Positions 49,535 to 58,328 of a stretch of 64,000 nt of DNA are shown piece after piece. A model generated the notes under the pieces. That model saw only the letters and a program-made list of their open reading frames with translations. It was not told the DNA's origin and did not search any database. Made by a program: the position numbers and the translations under genes. Numbering within the stretch: position 1 is the stretch's first letter; every line of letters starts with the position of its first letter. Source of the DNA: Agromyces mangrovi (GTDB taxonomy: Bacteria; Actinomycetota; Actinomycetes; Actinomycetales; Microbacteriaceae); assembly GCF_030296695.1 (NCBI RefSeq), contig NZ_AP027737.1, forward strand, positions 186,001-250,000, in the 5' to 3' direction.

Positions 49535-49567
49535 CATTCGGTCGATCTTCATCGGGGCGGAGAAATG

Positions 49568-49581
49568 TGTGAACGTGCACA
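49568..49581. promoter_or_regulatory. LacI-family operator copy 2
   Basis: TGTGAACGTGCACA again, 54 bases before the regulator's ATG. Two identical sites 47 bases apart permit cooperative binding or a loop, and control of both divergent promoters. Confidence 0.75.
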
Positions 49582-49622
49582 GACTGCCAGCCCGCCTCCC
49601 CCGTGTCAAGCCGCTGCGCCGC

Positions 49623-49628
49623 TACAGT
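49623..49628 (+). promoter_or_regulatory. Putative -10 of the LacI-family gene (leaderless)
   Basis: TACAGT ends seven bases before the ATG at 49636. Confidence 0.45.
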
Positions 49629-49635
49629 GGGTCGC

Positions 49636-50658
49636 ATGACGACGAAGCCGGGGCGTTCGAAGCGGGCCACCGTGCACGACGTCGCGCTCGAGGCGGGCGT
49701 CTCGCGCGGCACCGTGAGCCGCTACGTCAACGGCGAGCGCTACGTCTCCGCGGCCGCGCGCGAGGCGATCGAGGCCGCGATCGCGAAGGTCGGCTACGCG
49801 CCGAACACGGCCGCCCGCAACCTCGTCATGCAGCGCACGCAGGCCGTCGGCCTCATCGTGCACGAGCCGCACTCGCTGTTCGTCGAGGACCCGAACATCG
49901 GCGAGATCCTCCTCGGCGCCAACACGCGGCTCTCCGAGGCCGACCACCAGATGGCCGTGCTCATCGTCGACACCGAGCGCGACACCGACCGCGTCGCACG
50001 GTACCTCTCGGGCGGCCTCGTCGACGGCGTCATCATCGTCTCGGCGCGGGCCGACGACCCCGTCACCCGGGTGGTCGAGCGCCTGCAGCTCCCCGCCGCG
50101 TACGTCGGGCACCCGCCCGGCGCGGCCGGCTCCGCGTCGTTCGTCGTGATCGACAACCGCGGCGCGGCCGCCACGATCACCGGCCGGCTCGCCGACACCG
50201 GCCGGACGCGCATCGGCATGATCGCCGCCGCGCTCGACCGCGACTCGGGCGCCGACCGGCTCGCCGGGTTCCGCGAGGCCCTCGGCGACGCGTTCGACGA
50301 GACGCTCGTCGAACCCGTGCCCCTGTACTCGTACTCGGCGGGACGCGACGGCATGCGTCGCCTGCTCGAGCGCGCGCCCGACCTCGACGGGCTCTTCGCG
50401 GCATCCGACGCCGTCGCCGCCGGGGCCATCGAGGCGATCAAGGAGTCGGGCCGCCAGGTGCCCGGCGACATCGGCGTCGTCGGGTTCGACGACAGCGCCT
50501 GGGCGCTGCGCACCACCCCCGCGCTCTCGACCGTGCGCCAGCCGGCCGCCGTCCTCGGCGCCGAAGCCGCGCGCCTCGTGCTCGCGCAGCTCCAAGGGGA
50601 CGCACCACCTGCCGAGACCCAGATCGACTGCGACATCGTCTGGCGCGAGTCGGCCTGA
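49636..50658 (+). CDS. LacI-family transcriptional regulator
   Basis: 340 residues. N-terminal helix-turn-helix TVHDVALEAGVSRGTVSRYV and hinge helix (NTAARNLVMQRT), then the periplasmic-binding-like sugar-sensing domain (GLIVHEPHS, FDDSAWALRTTPALSTV). The ATG at 49636 fits; TACAGT lies seven bases before it, so the mRNA is probably leaderless. It should repress the divergent GH42-ABC-GH36 operon until a galactoside or its product binds. Confidence 0.93.
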   Translation: MTTKPGRSKRATVHDVALEAGVSRGTVSRYVNGERYVSAAAREAIEAAIAKVGYAPNTAARNLVMQRTQAVGLIVHEPHSLFVEDPNIGEILLGANTRLSEADHQMAVLIVDTERDTDRVARYLSGGLVDGVIIVSARADDPVTRVVERLQLPAAYVGHPPGAAGSASFVVIDNRGAAATITGRLADTGRTRIGMIAAALDRDSGADRLAGFREALGDAFDETLVEPVPLYSYSAGRDGMRRLLERAPDLDGLFAASDAVAAGAIEAIKESGRQVPGDIGVVGFDDSAWALRTTPALSTVRQPAAVLGAEAARLVLAQLQGDAPPAETQIDCDIVWRESA

Positions 50659-50661
50659 GCG

Positions 50662-51168
50662 TCAGCGCAGCTCGGCTACGGTCGCCCTGATGTCCTTCAT
50701 GAGCACGTACAGGCATCGGCGGGAGTCGGGCATCAGCACGAACCCCCAGCGTTCAGTGAACGAGACGGCGGCGTCGTCGATCGCGTCGACGACGATCGCA
50801 CGCGCACCGACCGAATCGGCCGCCGCCACGCATCGCAGCATGGCGTCCTGCAGCAGCGATGCCCCGAGCCCTCGCCCCTGATCACGGGAGTCGACCGCGA
50901 GGCGGCCGAGGAGGATCACCGGGATCGGGTCGGGTGTGTTGCGCCGGAGCCTCGACGGCGTGCGGTGGTGCACGAGTGCATGCGTCGAGACGGCGTAGTA
51001 GCCCGCGATACGTTGCTCGCCGGCGACGCAGCTCACGAACGTGCGCGACGACCCATTGCGCTCGTTGCGCCGGGCGACTCGTGCGAGCCAGTCGTCGAGA
51101 CTCGGCTCGCCGCAGTCGAAGCCGTCGAGCGCGTCGTCGTCCCCGATGGGGCGCGGACGAAGGTACAC
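50662..51168 (-). CDS. GNAT acetyltransferase toxin (TacT-like)
   Basis: 168 residues. TacT toxins acetylate the amino acid on charged tRNA and stop translation. Seen: FDCGEPSLDDWLARVARRN near the N-terminus, GYYAVSTHAL, the acetyl-CoA loop LAVDSRDQGRGLGASLL (QxxGxG/A) and the C-terminal FTERWGFVLMPDSRR with RWGF, all typical of TacT. GTG start at 51168 lies two bases after the antitoxin stop. The pair is on the minus strand downstream of the LacI gene. Confidence 0.9.
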   Translation of the reverse strand: MYLRPRPIGDDDALDGFDCGEPSLDDWLARVARRNERNGSSRTFVSCVAGEQRIAGYYAVSTHALVHHRTPSRLRRNTPDPIPVILLGRLAVDSRDQGRGLGASLLQDAMLRCVAAADSVGARAIVVDAIDDAAVSFTERWGFVLMPDSRRCLYVLMKDIRATVAELR

Positions 51169-51170
51169 GC

Positions 51171-51446
51171 TCAGTCGACGAACACCGATGGCCGCTGCAG
51201 CAGCTCTGCGAGCTGCTGTACCGGCTGAGCCGGCCGCTCGAGCAGGGTGCTGAACTCCGACCAGGCGAGGTCGGACATGCGGAGTTCATGCTCGGCACGG
51301 ATCACCTCGCGCGCCTGCTCGACCAGGAAGCTGACCGAGAAGTCGGTGACTGTGCGCCCGGAGAGCTGCGCGGCCTGCTCGATCGCAGCCTTCTGCTCCT
51401 GGGTGAGGCGAAGCTCGAGTCGTTGGTTCTTCGCTGCGGCGGGCAT
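51171..51446 (-). CDS. DUF1778 antitoxin (TacA-like)
   Basis: 91 residues. N-terminal ribbon-helix-helix (RLELRLTQEQKAAIEQAAQL, GRTVTDFSVSFLVEQA) for DNA binding and dimerisation, then a C-terminal toxin-binding segment. The usual partner of GNAT toxins. ATG at 51446. A perfect 21-base palindrome with nine-base arms starts ten bases upstream and is probably its autoregulatory operator. Confidence 0.92.
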   Translation of the reverse strand: MPAAAKNQRLELRLTQEQKAAIEQAAQLSGRTVTDFSVSFLVEQAREVIRAEHELRMSDLAWSEFSTLLERPAQPVQQLAELLQRPSVFVD

Positions 51447-51455
51447 GGCAGCGAG

Positions 51456-51476
51456 TGTACGGCAATCTGCCGTACA
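51456..51476. promoter_or_regulatory. Operator of the toxin-antitoxin pair
   Basis: Perfect inverted repeat TGTACGGCA at 51456-51464 and TGCCGTACA at 51468-51476 with a three-base centre, directly upstream of the antitoxin start. Confidence 0.75.
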
Positions 51477-51561
51477 GATCGAGACTTCGCCACATCAGGG
51501 TGCGACTGGCCCACTGTGGACAACCCGATTCCGGCCTGCGGTCGGCGCGAGGATGCATGAC

Positions 51562-52632
51562 ATGCCCCCGGAGCCGAGTTCGTCGCCCCTCGCACGTCTC
51601 ACCGGACGACTCGGTCTGCCGAAGCGGACGCGCATCGCAACCGTCGCCGGAGCGACGGCGATCGTCCTCACGGCGGTGGCGCTCCCGATCACCGCAGTCG
51701 CGATCGACCGGCATGAGCGGCAGGTCGCGATCGAGCTCGAGCAGCGCGAGGCGGCCGCCGAGCGACGCACCGCTGCCGAGGTCGCCGTGGCGGTCACCGC
51801 GGTGAAGCAGGAGGCTCGCGCGTTCGATGCGGGATTCGAGGGCCTCAGCGACGAGTACTCCGCGGTTCTGGGCGAGGAGGAGGCCGCGGCGTTCGAAGCG
51901 GCCCGCGCCGCGCTGGCCGAGGCGATCGCCGACGGCGGCGAAGCGGAGGTGTCGGCTGCGGTCGGGGCACTCACCGGGGCGTTCGAGGCCCTTCTGGCGA
52001 GTGTGGAGCACCGGGTGGCAGCGATCATCGAAGCGAATCCGCTCGCAGGTGACGACGCCACGGCGGCACTGACGGCCTCGGTACAGGGACTCGGCGAGGC
52101 CGTCGACGCCTGGGCCGCCCTCGAGCCGGTCGGTGCCGCTGCGGACGCCGTCCGCGCGTCGCAGGACGCCGCGGCGAAGGCAGCAGCAGAGGCCGCAGCG
52201 GAAGCCGAGCGGCGACTCGCCGCCGGGGCGCCCAGCGGCGACGTGCCCATCGCCGGCGACGGGGTCCCGCCCAGCTACGTCCCGATGGGGTGGGGAGGCT
52301 CGGAGCCCGCCGTGATGGAGCTCGAGCCGGTGGGCGGACTCGACGGGCTCAACCACTGCGGCCCCGGCGATGCCGGGACGACCCGGTACGTCGAGATGAC
52401 GTGGGAGGCGCGCCCGGGCAATACGGTCGACATCCACTACGCCGTCACGAACGCCGACGTGCGCGCGACCTCCGGGTTCGTCCAGCTCGTGTCGAACGGC
52501 CCCGAGCGGGGAACGGTCATGGTCCCCCGGCCCTGCTCCGAGGACGAAGCCGAGGCGACCCTCCTCACCGTCGACGCGTACGCGTCGAACGAGTGGGGAA
52601 CGTCGTACGCGTTGTCGTGGTCGGGCATCTGA
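51562..52632 (+). CDS. Predicted exported or membrane-anchored protein, alanine-rich helical
   Basis: 356 residues; I do not recognise the family. One membrane segment at about residues 30-50 (VAGATAIVLTAVALPITAVAI), then about 180 residues rich in Ala and Glu with heptad-like spacing, probably coiled coil. A C-terminal beta-rich domain has two Cys (LNHCGPGDAG and VPRPCSEDE) that could form a disulphide outside the cell. GAGG lies nine bases before the ATG at 51562, so I prefer it to the ATG at 51553. No operon partner. Confidence 0.75.
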   Translation: MPPEPSSSPLARLTGRLGLPKRTRIATVAGATAIVLTAVALPITAVAIDRHERQVAIELEQREAAAERRTAAEVAVAVTAVKQEARAFDAGFEGLSDEYSAVLGEEEAAAFEAARAALAEAIADGGEAEVSAAVGALTGAFEALLASVEHRVAAIIEANPLAGDDATAALTASVQGLGEAVDAWAALEPVGAAADAVRASQDAAAKAAAEAAAEAERRLAAGAPSGDVPIAGDGVPPSYVPMGWGGSEPAVMELEPVGGLDGLNHCGPGDAGTTRYVEMTWEARPGNTVDIHYAVTNADVRATSGFVQLVSNGPERGTVMVPRPCSEDEAEATLLTVDAYASNEWGTSYALSWSGI

Positions 52633-52648
52633 GCCTCGCCGGCGTCGC

Positions 52649-52954
52649 CTACACCCGGTGCACGTCAACGAAATGCTCGACCGCCGGGAACGGGCTGTAG
52701 AACCCATGCAGCAGGTCGCGCCATCGCGTGTACTCGGGCGACCCGCGGAACCCGACCTCATGCGCCTCGACCGACTCCCAGTGCACGAGCAGCAGGTACG
52801 CGTTCGGCGTCTCGATCGAACGCGACAGGCGCAGGTCGACGAACCCGGGCATCGACGAGATGATTGAGATGATTCCGGATGCCTCGGCGAACGCCGCCTC
52901 GAATGCGGCCTCCCGGCCCGGCACGACGGACAGGACGGCGTGCTCCAGGATCAT
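52649..52954 (-). CDS. Antibiotic biosynthesis monooxygenase-domain protein (ABM)
   Basis: 101 residues, a single dimeric alpha-beta barrel domain: ILEHAVLSVVPGREAAFEAAF, PGFVDLRLSRS, YLLLVHWESVEAHEVGFR. Such proteins include small monooxygenases and haem-degrading enzymes; the substrate is not clear. Intact and alone; convergent with the exported protein gene. Confidence 0.85.
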   Translation of the reverse strand: MILEHAVLSVVPGREAAFEAAFAEASGIISIISSMPGFVDLRLSRSIETPNAYLLLVHWESVEAHEVGFRGSPEYTRWRDLLHGFYSPFPAVEHFVDVHRV

Positions 52955-53006
52955 CGCAACAGCGTATCGATCGAGTCGCAGTCCGGGCTCCTCGCAGAAA
53001 CACGAA

Positions 53007-53028
53007 AACCCCCGCCTGAGCGGGGGTT
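53007..53028. terminator. Bidirectional terminator between ABM gene and tRNA-Gln
   Basis: Perfect nine-base stem AACCCCCGC / GCGGGGGTT with loop CTGA. Nine bases after the tRNA 3' end on the minus strand and followed there by TTCGTGTTT. Confidence 0.85.
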
Positions 53029-53036
53029 CTTCACTG

Positions 53037-53108
53037 CTGGGGTACCTGGACTCGAACCAAGAACAACTGAACCAGAATCAGCCGTGTTGCCAATTACACC
53101 ATACCCCA
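53037..53108 (-). tRNA. tRNA-Gln (CTG)
   Basis: 72 bases on the minus strand. Acceptor TGGGGTA pairs with TACCCCA, discriminator G. The anticodon arm GCTGA-TTCTGGT-TCAGT gives anticodon CTG. T arm with GGTTCGAGTCC. CCA not encoded. It lies 120 bases after gltX on the same strand. Confidence 0.95.
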
Positions 53109-53207
53109 ATGGCCCAGACCGCAGCCCGAGCCCGGCTCGAACCGAAGCCCGAACCGACATGCAACTCTAGCCCAGACTCGCGCCCCGGGCAAAACCGAGC
53201 GAGCGCG

Positions 53208-53228
53208 CCGGGCGCGCCGCGCGCCCGG
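53208..53228 (-). terminator. Hairpin directly after gltX
   Basis: CCGGGCGCG / CGCGCCCGG, perfect nine-base arms, three-base loop, abutting the gltX stop codon. TTTT follows 14 bases later on the minus strand; weak or partial terminator before tRNA-Gln. Confidence 0.55.
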
Positions 53229-54746
53229 TCACCCTGCGAGGTGCGCGCGCAAGCGCTCGATGCGCGCGAGCGACTCGTCGCGACCGAGGATCTGCATCGA
53301 CTCGAACAGCGGCGGCGACACCCGCCGGCCCGAGATCGCGGTGCGCACCGCGCCGAACGCGAGGCGTGGCTTCAGGCCCAGCCCCTCGACCAGAGCACCG
53401 CGCAGCGCCTGCTCGATCTGGTCGTGCGTCCACTCGGCCGCGGGGATGCGCACGAGCGCCTCCCCCGCCGCTGCCAACGTCGCGGGCGCGTCCTCCTTCA
53501 GCGCGGCGAGCGCGTCGTCGGCGAACGGCAGCCCGGCGGCATCCGTGAACAGGAAGCCCAGCATGCCCGGCGCCTCCCCCAGAAGCCCGATGCGCTCCTG
53601 CACCAGCGGGGCGGCCTCGGCGAGCACCGCCTCCTGCGCGGGCGAGATGGGCGTCTCGACGAGCCCGGCGGCCTGGAGGTAGGGCACGGTTCGGCCCGCG
53701 AAGTCGGCGACGTCGAGCGCGCGCAGGTGGTCGCCGTTGATCGCCTCGGCCTTCTTCAGGTCGAAGCGCGCGGGGCTCGGGTTCACGTCGTGCACGTCGA
53801 ACGCCTCGACGAGCTCGGCGCGGCTGAACACGTCGCGGTCGGCCGAGAAGCCCCAGCCGAGCAGCGCCAGGTAGTTCACGAGGCCCTCGGGAATGAACCC
53901 GCGGTCGCGGTGGTGGAACAGGTTCGACTCGGGGTCGCGCTTCGAGAGCTTCTTGTTGCCCTCGCCCATGACGTACGGCAGGTGCCCGAACTGCGGCACG
54001 AACGAGGTCACGCCGATGTCGATGAGCGCGTGGTACAGCGCGATCTGGCGGGGCGTCGACGACAGCAGGTCCTCGCCGCGCAGCACGTGGGTGATGCCCA
54101 TGAGCGCGTCGTCGATCGGGTTCACGAGCGTGTACAGCGGGGCGCCGTTCGGGCGCACCACGACGAAGTCGATCGTCGAACCAGCGGGGAACGCGATGTC
54201 GCCGCGCACGAGGTCGGTGAACGACAGGTCGGCGTCGGGCACGCGCAGGCGCAGCGCGGGCGAGCGGCCCTCGGCGCGGAACGCGGCCCGCTGCTCCTCG
54301 GTCAGGTCGCGGTCGAAGTTGTCGTAGCCGAGCTGCTTCGGGCGGCCGTTGGCCTCGTTGCGGGCGTCGATCTCCTCGGCGTTCGAGTAGCTCTCGTAGA
54401 GGTGGCCGGCGGCGAGCAGGCGCTCGATGATCTCGCGGTAGATCTCGCCGCGCTGCGACTGGCGGTACGGGCCGTGCGGGCCGCCGGTCTCGACGCCCTC
54501 GTCCCAGTCGAGGCCGAGCCAGGTCAGCGCGTCGATGAGCTGGCCGTAGCTCTCCTCGCTGTCGCGGGCCGCGTCGGTGTCCTCGATGCGGAACACGAAG
54601 GTGCCGCCGGTGTGGCGCGCGTACGCCCAGTTGAACAGGGCCGTGCGCACGAGGCCCACGTGGGGCGTGCCGGTCGGCGAGGGGCAGAACCGCACGCGGA
54701 CGTCAGCGCCGGTGGCGGTCGAGAAGGGGTGGGAGGTGTCGCTCAT
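53229..54746 (-). CDS. gltX: Glutamyl-tRNA synthetase
   Basis: 505 residues, intact. Class I synthetase: [10 protein letters not shown] (HIGH-type), [22 protein letters not shown], and KLSKR as the KMSKS-type motif. In actinobacteria GluRS is usually non-discriminating and also charges tRNA-Gln with glutamate, corrected by GatCAB; the tRNA-Gln gene just downstream fits this. ATG at 54746. The ribosome binding site GGAGGG lies in a small inverted repeat. Preceded by an FAH-family gene on the same strand. Confidence 0.96.
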   Translation of the reverse strand: MSDTSHPFSTATGADVRVRFCPSPTGTPHVGLVRTALFNWAYARHTGGTFVFRIEDTDAARDSEESYGQLIDALTWLGLDWDEGVETGGPHGPYRQSQRGEIYREIIERLLAAGHLYESYSNAEEIDARNEANGRPKQLGYDNFDRDLTEEQRAAFRAEGRSPALRLRVPDADLSFTDLVRGDIAFPAGSTIDFVVVRPNGAPLYTLVNPIDDALMGITHVLRGEDLLSSTPRQIALYHALIDIGVTSFVPQFGHLPYVMGEGNKKLSKRDPESNLFHHRDRGFIPEGLVNYLALLGWGFSADRDVFSRAELVEAFDVHDVNPSPARFDLKKAEAINGDHLRALDVADFAGRTVPYLQAAGLVETPISPAQEAVLAEAAPLVQERIGLLGEAPGMLGFLFTDAAGLPFADDALAALKEDAPATLAAAGEALVRIPAAEWTHDQIEQALRGALVEGLGLKPRLAFGAVRTAISGRRVSPPLFESMQILGRDESLARIERLRAHLAG

Positions 54747-54765
54747 CGCCCTCCATGTTAGGGCG
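54747..54765 (-). promoter_or_regulatory. Inverted repeat over the gltX ribosome binding site
   Basis: CGCCCT at 54747-54752 and AGGGCG at 54760-54765 can pair and would hide GGAGGG just before the gltX ATG. Confidence 0.4.
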
Positions 54766-54811
54766 CGCGAGACCTCGCCGAGAACGGCCAGCGGATGCCC
54801 CCGCGAGCGGA

Positions 54812-55585
54812 TCAGCCCGCGCTGCGGACCGGGTTGCCGAGCGTGCCGATGCCCGGCACCTTCACCTCGACGCGATCGCCGTCGACGATCGGGCCCACGC
54901 CCGCGGGCGTGCCCGTGAGCACGAGGTCGCCGGGCAGCAGCGTGAACGCGGCCGACGCGTACGCGATCACGTCGGCGATGGAGTGCACCATCAGGTCGAA
55001 CGTGCCGTGCTGCTTGCGCTCGCCGTTGACGAGCGTCTCGATCTCGCCCGCCGACACGTCGAACTCGGTCTCGATGACCGGCCCGACGGGGCAGAACGTG
55101 TCGAAGCCCTTCGCGCGGGCCCACTGCCCGTCGGTCTTCTGCAGGTCGCGCGCGGTCACGTCGTTCGCGACCGTGTAGCCGAAGATCACGTCATCGGCGT
55201 CCTCGGCCGCCACGTTCCGGGCCACCCGGCCGATCACCACTGCGAGCTCGCCCTCGAAGTCGATGCGCTCGCTCTGCGGGGGCAGCACGATCGCGTCGCC
55301 CGGGCCGATCACCGACGTGTTCGGCTTGAAGAACAGCAGCGGCTCGGTCGGCGCCTCGTTGCCGAACTCCGCGGCGTGCTCGTGGTAGTTGCGGCCGACG
55401 GCGACGACCTTCGACCGCGGGATCACGGGCGCCAGCAGCGCCACCTCGCCGAGCGGCACGCGCTCTCCGGTCGGGTCGTACCCTGCGAACATCGGATCGC
55501 CCTTGAGGACGACCAGCTCGCGCTCCTCCTCGTCGACGATCCCGAACGTGATGGCTCCACCGTGGCTGAAACGCGCGATCTTCAC
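54812..55585 (-). CDS. Fumarylacetoacetate hydrolase-family protein
   Basis: 257 residues, intact. FAH catalytic domain: [29 protein letters not shown], the metal-binding [11 protein letters not shown], and [15 protein letters not shown]. Family members open C-C bonds in 2-oxo acids (acylpyruvases, oxaloacetate decarboxylases). GTG start at 55585. It is often found just before gltX in actinobacteria; the link is not understood. Confidence 0.9.
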   Translation of the reverse strand: MKIARFSHGGAITFGIVDEEERELVVLKGDPMFAGYDPTGERVPLGEVALLAPVIPRSKVVAVGRNYHEHAAEFGNEAPTEPLLFFKPNTSVIGPGDAIVLPPQSERIDFEGELAVVIGRVARNVAAEDADDVIFGYTVANDVTARDLQKTDGQWARAKGFDTFCPVGPVIETEFDVSAGEIETLVNGERKQHGTFDLMVHSIADVIAYASAAFTLLPGDLVLTGTPAGVGPIVDGDRVEVKVPGIGTLGNPVRSAG

Positions 55586-55612
55586 GCGTTCAGCCTACAA
55601 GCGGGCATGACG

Positions 55613-55648
55613 AGGGCGAGCGGATGCCCCGGGGCATCCGCTCGCCCT
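55613..55648 (-). terminator. 36-base perfect palindrome after ilvE
   Basis: Perfect 18-base arms meet at CCGG (centre 55630/55631). The core is CGGATGCC at 55621-55628 facing GGCATCCG at 55633-55640, an inverted pair of the window's overrepresented octamer. Lies 11 bases after the ilvE stop. No T-tract. Confidence 0.8.
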
Positions 55649-55659
55649 GCATCGAACCG

Positions 55660-56766
55660 TCAGGCGTCGAGGCGCAGCATCCAGCCGTGGCGGTCCTCGC
55701 GGCGCCCGTACTGGATGTCGGTGAGCTCCTCGCGAAGCGACATGGTGAGCTCGCCCGCGGCCGCCGACGGCGAGCCGATGGTGAAGTCCTCGGCGACGAT
55801 CTGGCCGATCGGCGTGATCACCGCGGCGGTGCCGCACGCGAACGACTCGACGATGTCGCCCGATGCCGCGCCCTCGCGCCACTCGTCGATCGTGACCTTG
55901 CGGCGCTCGACCGTGTGCCCGCGGTCGGCCGCGAGCTGCAGCACCGAGTCGCGCGTGATGCCCTCGAGGATGGAGTCCGACTCGGGCGTGACCAGCGTGC
56001 CGTCGCGGTACACGAGGACCACGTTCATGCCGCCGAGCTCCTCGACGTACTCGCCGTCGCGCAGGAACAGCACCTGCTGGCAACCCTTCTCGGCGGCCTC
56101 GGCCTGCGGCAGCAGGCTCGAGGCGTAGTTGCCGCCCGTCTTGGCCGCGCCCGTACCGCCCTTGCCCGCGCGGGCGTAATTCGTCGACAGCCAGATCGAC
56201 ACCGGCGCGATGCCGCCGTGGAAGTAGGCACCGGCGGGGCTCGCGATGAGGTAGTACGCCACCTTCTGCGCGGGTCGCACGCCGAGGAACGCCTCCTTGG
56301 CGAACATGAACGGCCGCAGGTAGAGGCTCGTCTCGGGGGCGCTCGGCACCCAGGCACCGTCGACCGCGATCATCTGGCGGATCGACTCGATGAAGTACTC
56401 CGTCGGCAACTCCGGCAGCGCCAGCCGGCGAGCCGAGCGCTGCATGCGCGCGGCGTTCTCGGCCGGGCGGAAGCTGTGGATCGACCCGTCGGCGTGGCGG
56501 TACGCCTTCAGCCCCTCGAAGATCTCCTGCCCGTAGTGCAGCACCGCGGCGGCCGGGTCGAGCTGGATCGGCCCATACGGCTGCACCCGCGGACGGTGCC
56601 AGCCGCCATTCGCCGACCAGCAGATGTCGACCATGTGGTCGGTGAACTGCTGGCCGAAGCCCGGCGCGGCGAGGATCGCGTCGCGTTCGGCATCGGTCTT
56701 GGCGTGCTCGTTCGGCGTCACCTGGAACTGGAGTCCCTGGTCGGCCATGGGGAGGTGGATCGTCAT
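55660..56766 (-). CDS. ilvE: Branched-chain amino acid aminotransferase
   Basis: 368 residues, intact. PLP enzyme that makes leucine, isoleucine and valine from their 2-oxo acids. The PLP lysine lies in [15 protein letters not shown]; other marks are [24 protein letters not shown] and [20 protein letters not shown] at 56766, 28 bases after leuB, so leuB and ilvE are co-transcribed. Confidence 0.96.
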   Translation of the reverse strand: MTIHLPMADQGLQFQVTPNEHAKTDAERDAILAAPGFGQQFTDHMVDICWSANGGWHRPRVQPYGPIQLDPAAAVLHYGQEIFEGLKAYRHADGSIHSFRPAENAARMQRSARRLALPELPTEYFIESIRQMIAVDGAWVPSAPETSLYLRPFMFAKEAFLGVRPAQKVAYYLIASPAGAYFHGGIAPVSIWLSTNYARAGKGGTGAAKTGGNYASSLLPQAEAAEKGCQQVLFLRDGEYVEELGGMNVVLVYRDGTLVTPESDSILEGITRDSVLQLAADRGHTVERRKVTIDEWREGAASGDIVESFACGTAAVITPIGQIVAEDFTIGSPSAAAGELTMSLREELTDIQYGRREDRHGWMLRLDA

Positions 56767-56794
56767 CGCGGTTCCTTCGTCGAGGGGTGCGTGT

Positions 56795-57852
56795 CTAGTC
56801 TGCGCTGATTCGCCCGAGGATGGCATCCCCCACCTCGGAGGTGGAGCGCTGCGCCCCGGCGCGTTCGGCGATGTCGGCGGCGACCGCGCGCTGCACGCGC
56901 CCCGCGGCATCCGGCAGACCGAGGTGGTCGAGCAGGAGCGCCACTGACAGGATTGCGGCGGTCGGGTCGGCGATGCCCTTCCCGGCGATGTCCGGAGCCG
57001 AACCGTGCACCGGCTCGAACATGCTGGGGTACCGACCGTCGGGGTTGATGTTGCCCGAGGCGGCGAGGCCGATGCCGCCGCTGATCGCGGCGGCGAGATC
57101 CGTGAGGATGTCGCCGAAGAGGTTGTCCGTGACGATGACGTCGAATCTAGCAGGATCGGTGACGAGGAAGATCGTCGCCGCGTCGACGTGCAGGTAGTCC
57201 ACCGAGACCTCGGGGAACTCCTCCGCGATGCGGTCGACCGTGCGCTTCCAGAGCGAGCCGGCGAAGACGAGCACGTTGGTCTTGTGCACGAGCGTGAGCT
57301 TCTTGCGGTCGCGAGCGGATGCCACGCGGAACGCGTGTCGCACGACCCGCTCGACGCCGTACGCGGTGTTCACCGACACCTCGTTGGCGACCTCCGCCGG
57401 GGTGCCGACGCGGATGGCGCCGCCGTTGCCGACGTACGGACCCTCGGTGCCCTCCCGCACGACGACGAAGTCGACGTCGCCCGGGTCGGCGAGGGGCTCT
57501 GCACGCCCGGGTAGAGCACCGACGGGCGGAGGTTCACGTAGTGGTCGAGCGAGAACCGGAGGCGCAACAACAGGCCGCGCTCGATGTTCGCGCCCGCGAG
57601 ACGCGGGTCGCCCGGCTTCCCGCCGACGGCGCCGAGCAGGATGGCGTCGTGGCCGGCGATCGAGGTGAGGTCGGCATCGGTCAGCACGTCGCCCGTCTCG
57701 AGGTAGCGGGCGGCGCCGAGCGAGAACTCGGTGCGCTCCAATGCGACGTCCTCGCCCGCGATCGCGGAGTCCAGCGCGCGCAGCGCCTGCTCGACGACTT
57801 CGGGTCCGATTCCATCGCCCGGGATGACGGCGAGCCTGACGGTGCGGGGCAT
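56795..57852 (-). CDS. leuB: 3-isopropylmalate dehydrogenase (frame broken by one missing base)
   Basis: 352 residues after repair. Oxidises 3-isopropylmalate to 2-oxoisocaproate for leucine. N-terminal [19 protein letters not shown]-terminal [20 protein letters not shown] and [15 protein letters not shown]. The halves are joined ([18 protein letters not shown]) by one extra base in the run at 57493-57496. ATG at 57852. It is apart from leuCD (13-15 kb) and precedes ilvE. Confidence 0.95.
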
Positions 57853-58000
57853 GGTACTCCTTCTCCTTCGATGATTTCCAGCGTACTGTCCGAATCCGTT
57901 CGGCTCGCTAGAGTGACGTCGTCTCAGCGATCCTCCCCGGATCGCGAGCCGGTCACGGCCGAAATGCGGCCGCGGCCACGAAGAGAGGAGCACGCTGCAC

Positions 58001-58261
58001 ATGAGCATCGGACTCGGAATCGTCCTGTTCGCGATCGGGGCCATCCTGGCCTTCGCGCTGAACGTCGCCGTCGACTGGATCAACCTCGCGATGGTCGGCT
58101 ACATCCTCATGGCCGCCGGCGCGGTCGTGATCATCATCGGCATCGTGCTGATGGCACGCCGCCGCACCGCGTCGTCGACCTCGAGCACCACGGTCGACCC
58201 CGCCACGGGCAACAAGGTGACGCGGACGGAGCAGTCGGCTCCCGGACCCGACGAGGTCTGA
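58001..58261 (+). CDS. DUF6458 small membrane protein
   Basis: 86 residues. Two membrane segments ([17 protein letters not shown] and [22 protein letters not shown]) then a polar tail ([18 protein letters not shown]). Widespread in actinobacteria, function unknown. GAGGAG lies before the ATG. Divergent from leuB and ended by a strong terminator. Confidence 0.85.
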   Translation: MSIGLGIVLFAIGAILAFALNVAVDWINLAMVGYILMAAGAVVIIIGIVLMARRRTASSTSSTTVDPATGNKVTRTEQSAPGPDEV

Positions 58262-58272
58262 CCGCCTTCTCG

Positions 58273-58306
58273 ACGACGGGCCGGGCGTTCGCGCCCGGCC
58301 CGTCGT
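58273..58306. terminator. Strong terminator with TTCG loop
   Basis: Perfect 15-base stem, ACGACGGGCCGGGCG against CGCCCGGCCCGTCGT, closed by the tetraloop TTCG. Between convergent DUF6458 and MFS genes, so it can serve both. Confidence 0.9.
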
Positions 58307-58328
58307 GATTCCCCCGGTCTTCGGTTCG

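Noticed and set aside
50662..51476. Genomic island around the toxin-antitoxin pair
   Set aside because: I saw no integrase, tRNA target, flanking direct repeats or clear shift in base composition.
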